A stretch of 64,000 bases of DNA from Tigriopus japonicus (lineage: Eukaryota > Arthropoda > Copepoda > Harpacticoida > Harpacticidae): contig CM021317.1 in NCBI GenBank assembly GCA_010645155.1, forward strand, positions 9,812,607 to 9,876,606, read 5' to 3'. Each line of letters begins with the position of its first letter. Position 1 is the stretch's first letter. This document shows positions 22,801 through 33,730 of this stretch, piece by piece. The notes under the pieces are model-generated. The model did not search any database. It was not told the DNA's origin and saw only the letters and a list, made by a program, of their open reading frames with translations. The position numbers were made by a program, and so were the translations under genes.

Positions 22801-25800
22801 CAGAGTCTGTTTCTCCTTGCCTTGATTTCCTTTTTTTTTTTAGCTGCGCTTGGCTCTTAAAAACTCTTGAAATCAAAAAAATATTTAAGTATACGTATGT
22901 GGACGGTCAGATCGATTTTTTTCTTCACTTGCTACAAGAGAACATTTTCCGTTTTTACGGCAGGACTGAGAAAAGTGAGAATGAAAGAAGAGTGAATGAA
23001 GCTTTTGCTTGGCTTTGATCCATTCCTAATTGCAACCAGCAACCCGTTGTTTTGAGTGGATACCAGCCAAATCCAAGGATGTACGTGTGAATACAAAGCT
23101 CCCACCTACCTGCGTATACACCAAAGGGATTGACACCCAATCGTAATTGATTAGCATCCCAGCTGCACCTCGATATTGGTCCAGCTTATCCAGCAAGGAT
23201 TTCATGGAAAAGTCGTCTCGAACCCGACTCTCTTTACGAGCTCGAGTTACAATCGATCCAGCCCAAACCAGGGGCATCCAATAAGTCGGATGACTGCCAG
23301 TCATGGACGCCTCCACATTCTCAATGATCTGGAATGATTCAATATTCAGCCCCTTCGATTGGATAATGGTCGATGAATGCATTGTTGTCGGTTAATACAA
23401 GCTCGCCCATTATTTCAATTGTTCCATGTGGTGGGGCAAAATCCCACATATGAGATCAATCCGGAAATTGACGAAGGAAGACTCGAAGACTACCATATAG
23501 AGATTGGTCAAAAATGTCTTGAAATGTTCGTCCATTGCAACTGTTGCATGTTAATTTTAGAAATATCGGCTTTCTTTGCCAATTTCCGATCGAACTGAAA
23601 GGATTTTGCCTGATTTTGTATTTCCTGATTTAATCTGATGGCCTTTGGTGTGCAAGTGGACCGTGGACGACCACTTCCTGACCTCCGTGGACGTGTTCAT
23701 TCAAGGAGTAAACGTTGCATATATGGAACAAGAGCCAAGTGGCTTCCCACAACCGTTGCATTTGGTTAGATTGTTTTTTTGGGCAAGCAGCGAACCATTC
23801 ACACCTTCCTTTTCGTCCATTTTTCAGATTTGTCTCTCACGAACCATTTTTTCTTTATATCGTCTCAGATATACAATCTAATAATTACACAAAGGTATTA
23901 CAACAAAAAATAAATGTTTATATCTGCCCAAATATAAATATTGAAAACTTTTGCACTCTTTGGAACATACAGCAAGCATTTTTGCACTACATTTCATTAT
24001 GTCATACAAAACAGGGTAAAAAAGACTTTCAAACTTCCGACAAGCCTTGCCGAAAATTGTGGTCTATGGGTGAAAATGTGGATGGCTTTTTATTCGACAA
24101 TAGCCCTCTTATTCCAAATAAGCACTCTAGGTACATCTGTACTTGTGGAAGAAAACGTGCGTCCAGGATACTTCACAAGGCCAGATGGTTCTTTGGTAAA
24201 TCACCTTTATTTTACACGTGTACAACTTGCCCAAGTACTTTCATTTGGATCAAAAATTGCCTTAATCATCTTGATTTAAATTAAGTACACGTAGTATGGA
24301 CCTTAGCTTAAGTACATCATTTCAATGGAGAACAAAAGGTCTACTTCAAGCAAGTTGAAGTTGTAGAGCAGTACTTCAAAGTTCTCTTGCGATGAAAAAA
24401 CAGTTGGGACCATTTCTGATACACCCGAGCACAGGGGACTAATTAGCACGATCAATAAACACTGCGTGTGAACACACCACCGCATTCCTACCCCCACAGC
24501 CAGCTCAGTTTCAATCCAGACAACCTCGAACAAAACCTGGGGTAATGCTGAAATAATATTTAGAAACGTTTTTATATTTTTTACTGATTCTTTTTGTATG
24601 AAATATGGGTCCATTTCCATTCAAACTGCTGTTATCTCAATTTCTAAAGCATTTTTTCAAAAAAACTGCCTTTAGGTTTCTTTTTTGCTAGATTTCCACA
24701 CTCTTGGATGCTCTCGCTCTCAAGGTCATTCCAGCTGTATCCAAATTACCAAAAAGGACGGAAATGGGCACTACGTAAATATTTTTTGAGAAATTGTAAG
24801 GAACAGTAAAGTTTCAAGCAACTAAAAAAACGCAACATGATTTGATTTTGTCGATCATTTTTATTTTTGACAACGTTATGCAATGTGCACCAACAACACC
24901 CGTAGACCTATTGAGCCCAAGACATCCAACATCTGTCCCAGTTGTGGAGTCCACACGACACCCTCTACCTTTTCAAATGCGTGCAAGGGCTATCAGGGCT
25001 GGGGGTGTCATTGCTTAGGTGCAGCAGGTCAAGTGCTGCCACCTTCCTGTGACTGGAGTACACGAGAACGACCTCGGTTAGCAACAACAACATTCTGCTG
25101 ACCCTCAAAGTCCAAAGGCTACATACATACATATTTGATGAAACCATCTTGTGATTCCAAAAACCAGAGAAACAAAATCTTACACTCTTCTTGTTCTTAA
25201 ACCTCAAAAATGCTTAAATATAAAAATAACCTAAAAATGCAAGATCCTTCAATGGCTTTTTATACCGTAAAATTCAATCAAATTATCCCAAAAAATTGAT
25301 TTTTCGTCAAAAATACCTAAGAAAAAATTTCTCACGATAAAATACAATGAAAAATGGAAATATTTTATTTTTAGAAAATACATTTCAAATCCGGTCTCTA
25401 CTGATGAGATATCTCATACTTAATGGTACCCAGGATTCCCATTTATGCGTAAAACAACGTGAAAACGATCCTCAACTACGTATCCTTTTTCAGGAGAGCT
25501 CAGATGTGGCCCAGCTGTCGGACAGACAGATAGAATTTTTCATTCCTTGGTGCGTCTCGAGTCTTGATCAACTTACCTTCTTCTCATTCTCCAACATTAT
25601 TCCGGCTTCCACCAAATGGTCATACGTTGGGAAGCGCTTCTTGACGGGCAAACAAATGAGCCGCATCGTGAGGACATAGGTGAGATTCAAGTATCGGACG
25701 ATGGTTCGCCGCATGAGCCTCCCTCGATCGTCGTGCCCGTGAATACACGTCGCGATCCAGACCGAGGCTGAGTCTGGCCACGGCAAGTATTCGAATTGAG

Positions 25801-28800
25801 CCCACCAACGTTGGATCACCAAACTGACGTAGAAACCTAACACGAACGTCACCGGGATGAGATCAGCGAAATTCGAACAATACAACGATATGTTCTCGAA
25901 TACCACCTTCACTGCAAGAGAACACAAACATACGAATACGATTTTGTAATGGGACAATTGGCAATTACATGTACAGTATATAAACGTCTTGCCGTTGAAA
26001 AGAAAGTTGATGAAGTTGAATGTCCAATTTTTGAAAACAATGAGTTTGTTCCCATTGGAGGACATCAGACATATTCATGTTCTTAGATCGTTCAGTCCTC
26101 TGAAAAATATGAACCCATGCTAGAAGATATTTGATAGCATTTTCAACGCACCCGTGTCTTCATCCAAAAGCAAAAAATGTAAGTAATCCGTCTGCATTTG
26201 AAGAATTGTTATCAAGTTTTCCAGACTTGACAACACACGTGTTGTCATTGGTATATTGACCTAAAGATTGCTCAACCAAGGACCTGAACACTCATCGTAA
26301 ATAGTGCCTATCTCAAATTAGACGTCATTCAAGCGGATGGTGACGATGTGAGGTCCCGTCGAAAGAGTAAATTAATGTTACCAGAACTTTACGAATCAAT
26401 CGTGCCAAAAAATATCGATAAGAGGGTCAGATTCGGCTAGATGGAAGCAAATTATGTTATTGTCACGCTTTGGCATTTTCCTTTGGGCAATATCTTAAAA
26501 TGTTTTCCTTTCTGTCTTGAAAGTGGAACATATTTAAAATGAAAGGTACCTGTTTTCTGCAAAGTGGCATTTGCCACTATTTAATTTGAAATTACTGATT
26601 TTCAAATATCTGACAACGCTACTTGGTTGTTCTTTCGTCCGGACCTCACATCGTCACCATTACCATTTAAGCAACCCAAGGTAATTCTCATTGGGCGGGA
26701 TTGGCCACATTTGCCCTTCAAAAGGTGACGAGATCTTTGGCCTGCAGACAGCATGAGGCGTATTAAGTTCCTTCTACAATTCATAAGCCATGGTAGGTTT
26801 CTTTTATTTAAAGAAATAACTTGAACCTCAATCATTTTTGCAAGATCCAAATCACAATTATAGAAATCCTACAATTTGCCATATCGTTGTTTGTTTTGCC
26901 ACTTGCTCCTCACTCACTACATTTGAAACAGCTCTCCTCGTCTTGGAATGTGATAAATTGATCTGTGTAGTGCCTTTTAAATGTTTTTAAGTAAATGTTT
27001 ATTTCATTTGACTCATGTCAGTACTCCCTCATCTGCTACAGTCCATGGTTAATTGACAGGGATGGGGAGTAATTGCAGTTTCAATTACAAGTACATTTGG
27101 GCCAAGTAATTGTAATTGATTACATTATGGCCATTTAATTGACAAATTTTCAAATACAAATTGGTTTCAAAAATCTTGCCACTACTACTAACTGACCAAT
27201 TAAGACGCATTTACCACTTGGCACACCATTTTTTCATCACTTTGATGAAACTAACAAATAGCTCATGCAGTAATAAACACCTAAGTTGTAATTTTTTCAT
27301 TGCTTTCAGATCAGAAGTACTTTTGACAATGATTTTAGTTTTCAGCAGGAAAAAACTTTCACAACCATTAGCAAACAAGCACTGCACAGACAGTTTTAAG
27401 AATTATATCACTTCAATATCATATCATATTAAAACTGTTTTCGTTGAAAGAAAAATCTGTACACTTGTAATCCCCTGACTTGCTTTATGATGATGATTGT
27501 CCATCTTTTGTTGGAGACAACATGATTTTTATCATTGGCATTGTTCAAATGCATTCTTCACTTCATGGAATCATGTAATTTTTCTTCTGTCTCCATTTTC
27601 ATTATTAACATTACAGGGGTTTTTAAGACAAAAGGAGACTGTAAAGTGTTGAAAAAATACAGAGAAGAAAATCTATCATTCAACGAAGTAAAGAATGCCC
27701 TTGAACAACGCCAATGAAAAAACCATGTTGCTTTTAAAAAAAAATAGACAATCATAATCACTTGAGTGAGTAGAAAAATTTAATTAAATCGTAAATTTTC
27801 TTTAAATTTTTTGCCCCTTTTTGGTCCAATTTTAAATTTTTTGGCCCTTTTCGTGGCCCATTTTTGGTCACGTCAAGTCATAATTGGCGCCAAAAAACAC
27901 CTGCTAACACATTCAGCCTGACCAATTTTAGCTCTTTTTACTCATATTTTGGAAATTTGGCTCCAAATTTGAGCATTTAGCTCTTTTGGCTCTTTTGGCT
28001 CTTTTAGCTCCTTTTGAAATATTTGGCCATTTTTTAGCTCTTTTTCTGAGAATTTTAGGGATTTTTGGCTTCTTTTTACAATTTTCGAAGTTGCCAGATT
28101 TTCTTCCTCAACAAAATGAGGCTTGTTTAAAAATGGTCATTCGTCTTACAAATACGTAGGATTTTCAGGACAATCGACTCCAAACTATGGCTCTTCTTGC
28201 TGAACCAAAAAATAGCAACATTTGGCTCCATTAACGTGCTGGTACCGACTAAAACCTTGACTTAGTTTACTCTTTGATTCTAACTACTCTACTGTAACTG
28301 ACAAAAAGTTCATTTGATGTGGTTGAAATTTAACTTGTGAGCTTTGAATTACGGGCCAAACAATGGTTTAAATTAGATTTTTCTCTGGTCGGCCCCGAAA
28401 TGAAAAACGGCTTTTGCCTATAACCGAGGCATTAAGGTCTTACATTATCGTTGCTCTATTTGTAACATTCAAAAAGCCAACATCACTTCGCAGAACAACC
28501 TTTTTTCTTGGCCGTTCTTAAGACAGTAAGAAAAAAAAATTTAAAAAGCAATTTTTCCATGTCTTAAAGACACTGCCAATTACGTAAGGTCCAAAAATTT
28601 GATTGCATTGTTGTGTTCTCATCTTTTTAAATTTGCCTCTTTTTTTCTTTTTTTTCTCTTTGCTCCAAAATTAGCCCCTAAACTGAGGTATTTAGCTCTT
28701 TTTGATCTTGAACAATTGGACACGCTGAAGATATCTGTCTTCAGTTCAAGTTTCTTCTATGCCAGAAATAAAGCCTTAATATTTAGCCAGAAATAACTAA

Positions 28801-31800
28801 ATGTGGTGTGTTGTAGCTTAGTGATGGACCGAAAGGGCTCATAACCGAAACCGAAATTTTCGGCCGAAAGAGGGCTTAACCGAAACCGAAACCGAAACCG
28901 AAAGCAACTGATTCCAAAATTGTTCAAATGCAAAATCTGCCTTAAAAATTAGAATGCTCATGTGTTCGATGTTGGGTAGTCGCAAATTTTGAAAAATCGG
29001 AAAACTTATATTTCAGAGGTTTTTGGACCAATTTTTTTTGATTTTGTTGTCAAACTCCATTTTACATAGTGCTTGTCTGCTTTCGGTTTCGGTAGGCATT
29101 ACCGAAACCGAAACCGAAATTTTGGCCGTAATTTCGGCCGAAAGCGCTTTCGGTCCATCACTATTGTAGCTAAATTACAAAGAATGATTACCAGAATGAC
29201 TAAATGTAACTTTAAATTCTATATTACCATTTTTGATAAAGTTGGGGAATAATTTTTTTTATTTTTATTTTTGGCCTTTTAGAAGTAAACTAAATTGTGA
29301 AAATCAGTAAATTTTTCTTCGCACTCTATTGATCACAAACCAAGTCTGTGGATCAGGAGTTTGAACATATTTGTCTTAACAAAATCAGGCAGCACAGTCT
29401 CAACTCTTTGACAGACATCAAATGTTTGCTTCTTGAATCCTTGTTCTCTTTGGTTTTAAGGGTTATGTAAATAAAACGACATTAATACCAATTATACAAT
29501 AGCTTGAGACGGCATCAGAAAAAGTCTGGAATCAAAAAGCCTGATCGGCCTGATATTAGATGCATCTTCAGGTCTCCCATCTAGAGCAGGGGTCGGCAAC
29601 CTCTCTTGGGGCAAGGCCCACGAAATTTGATTCAAATTGTCAGGGCCCCACACATTAACGATCAAAGAGCTTTGGGCCCATGAGTACAGTACTATGGATG
29701 GCTCTCGGGCCCACTTTTTCAAACTTTCTCCATAGCACTTGGGCCCTCGAATGACCACCCTGGGCCCACATGTGGGCCGAGGCCCACAGGTTGCCAACCC
29801 CTGATCTAGAGTAAAATGGTTCAAGCAATGAAAAAGTTTTTCAAGGATAGATAAATCAGATATAGAAATGGGTGCATTGGTTTGTTTTAATAACATTGGA
29901 AAATTGATACATTTTCAATAAAATTCAGTGATAAAATGAGTGAAATTGTCGATCAAACATGAGGATGGCCTAATAATTTGGTGCCTTGGTGCTAAAAACA
30001 GATCACCTGATAGTGATACTAACTTCAAATGGTGTGACCATATTCAATGGATTTTTTTAGGCATTTGGTTTCATTGTCATTTGCCTCTGCAAGGTATTCA
30101 TCATATCACTATTGTAGATATGTCCTTTACCTATTGGCCAACATCTTTGTCATTGATCATTTGACACTTCAAAAGAAAATAACCTACTTGAAAAAGGCAT
30201 CAGGTCACACTCAAATATCCACGATATAAAGGTCTATAGAGTGGAGATACTAGAGCAGCCCGGTCGTGAAATTTAAGTGTGGGCAGCAAGGGCCATTTAT
30301 CATCAGCGACTAGTTGAAACTTGCCCAAAAAAAAAACTTATTCATGGAAAGCATTTTTTTTGAAAAACTTACAGTTTTCGGCATGTGGCCTCCTGCCTTC
30401 GGTTTGCTTCTCCCAAATTCTACTAAGGTGTTTAATGTAGTTGATTTCCTACAATTTGCAACCAAATGGTCAATGGTGGAAATGGAATCAAATTGCACAT
30501 TTAAAGGTTTTCGCATTGAGAATATGTCTTGTGAACTTTTATTTGTTCCATGATCTTCCACTTGCAAGGGCAAGTTTTTACGATATTCATCAGAAATATT
30601 TGCTTTTTCATACAACTTATGGGCAACTTTATCAGCTATCAGCTGCAAACAAGGCAGACAAAATGACGACAATGCCTCTCTGTATTCCTAAGATCAACGA
30701 TGCTTGCCTTCCTGGTCCCAGATGTCCCAGAGTGGAGATACCGGAGCAGGCCAATCATGAAATTTCATTGTGGGCAGTAAGGGCCGTTTATCAGCAGCAA
30801 CTTGTTAAAACTTGCCCAAACAAACGTATTCGTAGTAAGGATTTTTTTTGAAAAACATTTAGTCTTTTGGCCATGTAGCCTCCTGTCTACGCTTTGCTTC
30901 TCCCAAATTATACCAAGGTGTTCAATGCAGATGATAGTCAATTCACAGGCATTAAATCACACAATTATGGGATTTGGCATTGAAGATTTGTCTAGCAAAC
31001 TACCATTTGTACTATAATCTTCCACTTGTTTGGGCAAGAATCTTAAGGTATTCTTAGGAAATATTTGCCTTTTCAAGCATCTTCTGGCCAGTTTCAGCAA
31101 TAAATAAGGTAGACAAAATGACGACAAAGGCCTCTCTATAGCCCTCTATGTTCCTGGTCAAAAAGTGTGACTGCAGGACATATTTGAAGTCAAGTACAGT
31201 TAATCAAAACTGACCAAGAACGAGGAGGTATTGAATCAAAGCTCATGCTTAAAGACTCAAAAGCTTATGCAAATAATTTTAAATGTGTCAATATCTGTGA
31301 GAAGAACGCCTTTCAGGTGTAGTCAGGTGATGGATGAAATGAAAGATCATCAGGTGACTGTTTCGACAAACATCTGAAGTTTCTGCAACACAGCAAATTA
31401 AAAAATGAGCCTTACTTACTGAGTAATAACTAAGAACACAAGAAGGAAGAAGGACTCTAAGCATTTTATTGCTTTGCTTTCGCGCGAGCCATCGCATGAT
31501 GCCCTGTTTTCTTGTTTTTTCGGATTGCAATCGTTTCTTCAAGTGGAGAAAATCTTTTGAAATAAATGGGAAGATAGTTCAACTTTTGAACCGCACTGCA
31601 CATCTGTACACCTTTCCTTACGATTGGTGATGGTAAACTTGCCCAATCTACATCAATAGTTGAACTATCTGAATGAATATTGAACTATCAACATTAGGAA
31701 ACGTATGGAAATTTTAAGTTATACAAAAAATAGTAGTATGTGGAAACAGGTAATTCTGCCAGTGAATAACAATAAATTCAGGCTGTTGTGTTACAATATG

Positions 31801-33730
31801 CTTTGGACTAATCGAAAGGGTTTTAAGAAAAAATAATTAGAATTTAAAATTTGATACTAGCCTTTGAACCTTCTCTGCGACTCTTTTTTTGACAAAGCAG
31901 ACGCATCTACAGTGACAGACATGCAATGGCTCGAATGAAAACAATTTGCAGAGGGATGAAATTCCATTCGACGATCTGCTTTCTCAGCGATCTCAATTAC
32001 TCGACTCTCATCACGTGCAAGTAATTTGATTTTCAGACAACACTCTTGAAGAAACCCAATGACCGTGGCATCGGGGGATATTTGGAGCTCCCAAAGGGGC
32101 AAACATTTATACCCAATTTTATTTATACCTAAATTTATACCCAATCTATACTATACTAACCACCTATAGTCATCTAAACCCAGAACGGGCCCCCGACTGA
32201 GACAATATTAATCATAAATGTATCCAATGACCTAAAGTTAACCATGGTATTCATTGCTCAAATTGGACGTCGAGTGAGATCTCTAGATCAAAAAACATGT
32301 GGAACAATAAGACCTTCCTTGTTAAAACACATTTTCCTACAAGGAAAGCTTTCCATTGCTCTCCATTTCTAGCAGAAACTAGACTGTTCTGGTTATTTCC
32401 AGATATCCATTGAAAGCCTAGCAGAAAATTTCTGAGCAAGGGATTGCTTTAAAAATCAACCCCGAGATTGTCTTAAAGTATCAGGTGGATAGGATTGCAC
32501 TTCAAAAAGAAACTAAATGCACACTCTCTAATCGCATGCTTGGAAAGCGAGTAAAGCTTGCCACGAGCCCACGAACTGGAACTCACTTGATACCACCCTA
32601 CACCTTCATTGAAGAAGGCCGATAAACGACATATGCCCTAACAAAACGATAAAAACGATGATAATAACTCAGACGACAATAATAATAATAGCCGTTATCT
32701 TCTTTTTAGCCTCGGTGTAATGGCATTTCGGAGCATTGGGTTCAAAATACAAATCAAGTTAGAAATTAATGTAGTCTTTGACGAAAATGGTCTTTTGACC
32801 CTAAGCCAGGCTTTAGCCATGGGCTGAATACATTTAAATTTGAGGAGAAAAAAGCGTAATGGACACATAACAATTGAATCCCAAAATAATGTTTGTTCGA
32901 CGAATCCTTTAACCTTTGAACATAATCATGGTGACCAACGAATGAATGAATTCGGGAGGAGACGTGGTGTCGTGGTAAGTGCAGTTTCCTGTGGTGAGAG
33001 AGGTCCCACGTTCGATTCTCCTCCCCGACCTCTCAAGGAAACTTTTAGACACTACTCCACACCCACAGACGGAGAACCAATCTGATATCGGACAAGAGAT
33101 TGCCTATCGGAAAAGCTGGATATTGTGATGTCGCTGGCCGGGCGAGGATCAAACCTCCGACCCTAGCACCCACAATCCAAATACGGAAGAAAATGGCCTT
33201 TCAAAGGGTAAAAATTTGGCTCATGATTTGTGCTCACCGCTACATGCTATAATAAGTTGTTTTGATACATAAAAAATTATCAGGAAAGTCGTGCATACGT
33301 AGTTCGTTGTAAGCTTTGTTCGAAAGCCTCTAAAAGAGGCTTTTTAAGAACGTCCCTGGAATAGAAACTTTAACCGTTGTTCTTTCCTAGGATTCCGTGT
33401 CAAATGAGGCCCTTATTGTGCCTCCTGCCAACGAGAAGTACACGGAATGATATAGAAACGTTGTTTTCACAAAAACTGCCAAAACGTCTGGAGGGTGAAG
33501 GACAATGAAGGACAAGAAGGACAAATTATGGGAGTGAATATTCATGACTTACAATCATCTCTGAGGAGAAAGCGATAAGTAATACTAAGAAGCGAGTAGA
33601 GGACCACATAGATGAGTAGATCGTGCCAAACCAAGCGGTAAATGGAGCCCTTCCAACGCCATAGGAGCTTCAAAAATATGCCAGAAGTTCCCGTACTTGT
33701 AAACACCTCTCGACTGTATGAGATCGTCAT
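19847..33730 (-). CDS. Bestrophin-family calcium-activated chloride channel
   Basis: Seven coding exons, transcribed leftward: 33730-33553, 25911-25577, 23328-23110, 22499-22347, 22274-22161, 21518-21399 and 21328-19847; 866 residues with consistent phases. The N terminus [10 protein letters not shown], the WRGSIYRL-type segment (here WKGSIYRL) and the neck [12 protein letters not shown] (I78, F82 and F86 align with human BEST1 I76, F80, F84) are all present. So are the RWW motif, [44 protein letters not shown] and the calcium clasp EDDDD (306-310). It should form a pentameric plasma-membrane anion channel. The last exon encodes a tail of about 490 residues with a poly-Asp run (386-391), an Arg-rich patch (about 501-509), a predicted coiled coil (about 612-648) and many Ser/Thr; this tail is not conserved in the family. 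Intron 1 is 7.6 kb and full of transposons. A donor-like CAGTAAGTT near 34549 (minus) may end a 5' UTR exon. Confidence 0.95.
27056..27135. mobile_element. Truncated end of a hAT-like element
   Basis: CAGGGATGGGGAGTAATTGC and following ATTACAAGTACATTTGGGCC match the right terminus of the element at 45365-46289. No matching second end was found nearby, so this is a fragment. Confidence 0.55.
27780..28818. repeat. Low-complexity insertion rich in TAGCTCTTTT / TTTGGC words
   Basis: AT-rich sequence with many copies of TTGGCTCTTTT and TTAGCTCTTTT (about 27928-28060 and again near 28685). It probably belongs to another non-autonomous element; its ends were not identified. Confidence 0.45.
28819..29163. 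mobile_element. hAT-like MITE, (CCGAAA)n type, copy 1
   Basis: Termini are TAGTGATGGACCGAAAG and CTTTCGGTCCATCACTA. The flanking TTGTAGCT at 28811-28818 and 29164-29171 is a perfect 8-bp target-site duplication. Subterminal regions are runs of ACCGAA/CCGAAA hexamers. It lacks coding sequence. The intact duplication suggests a fairly recent insertion. Confidence 0.95.
29587..29803. mobile_element. hAT-like MITE, GGGCCCAC type, copy 1
   Basis: Termini are CAGGGGTCGGCAACC and GGTTGCCAACCCCTG with a perfect 8-bp duplication ATCTAGAG (29579-29586 and 29804-29811). The body repeats GGGCCCAC / GTGGGCC words. GC-rich against its surroundings. Degenerate relatives are at 55086-55336 and 58886-59171. 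Confidence 0.95.
30239..31165. repeat. Tandem duplication of about 490 bp
   Basis: The segment from GAGTGGAGATACTAGAGCAG (about 30239) repeats from GAGTGGAGATACCGGAGCAG (about 30731). Matching words continue (GGGCAGCAAGGGCC / GGGCAGTAAGGGCC, AACTTGCCCAAA, TGGCCTCCTG / TAGCCTCCTG). In the minus strand, unit 1 has an open frame of 120 codons (30310-30672) without a recognised domain. Unit 2 does not keep it open. Confidence 0.75.
31166..32944. other. Bestrophin intron 1, no feature
   Basis: AT-rich intronic sequence with only short uninformative ORFs. The minus ORFs near 31288 and 31857 have no recognisable domain. Confidence 0.4.
32955..33182. repeat. tRNA-like SINE sequences, plus then minus
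   Basis: At 32955-33035 (+) an A-box-like GTCGTGGTAAGTGC is followed about 30 bases later by a B-box-like ACGTTCGATTCTC, the spacing of an RNA polymerase III promoter. The T-arm does not pair, so this is not a functional tRNA. At 33145-33180 the minus strand has GGAGGTTTGATCC, another B-box-like word. The arrangement suggests a tRNA-derived SINE, perhaps with a second inverted head. Confidence 0.5.

Larger units (their letters stand above)
27473..29500. mobile_element. Foldback element family F, interrupted copy
   Basis: 27473-27770 is the palindromic centre (CCATCTTTTGTTGGAGACAA against its complement, GAATGCCCTTGAACAACGCC against GGCATTGTTCAAATGCATTC) and 29325-29500 resembles the outer right arm of the copy at 48512-50365. 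About 1.5 kb of other repeats, including the hAT element 28819-29163, lies between them. The left outer arm is missing. Confidence 0.55.

Noticed and set aside
23715..24284. 189-codon plus-strand ORF ending in a CTTC...H pattern, as a zinc-finger gene
   Set aside because: It lies antisense in a bestrophin intron, lacks the second histidine of a C2H2 finger and shows no other conserved feature.
24883..25101. Cys-rich ORF resembling a LINE ORF1 PHD-type finger (CPSC ... C-x8-C-x-C)
   Set aside because: Cysteine spacing does not fit a PHD finger without assuming substitutions, and no adjacent LINE sequence was found.
30310..30672. 120-codon minus-strand ORF as a gene
   Set aside because: It sits in a tandem repeat unit and is not kept open in the sister unit; no domain recognised.
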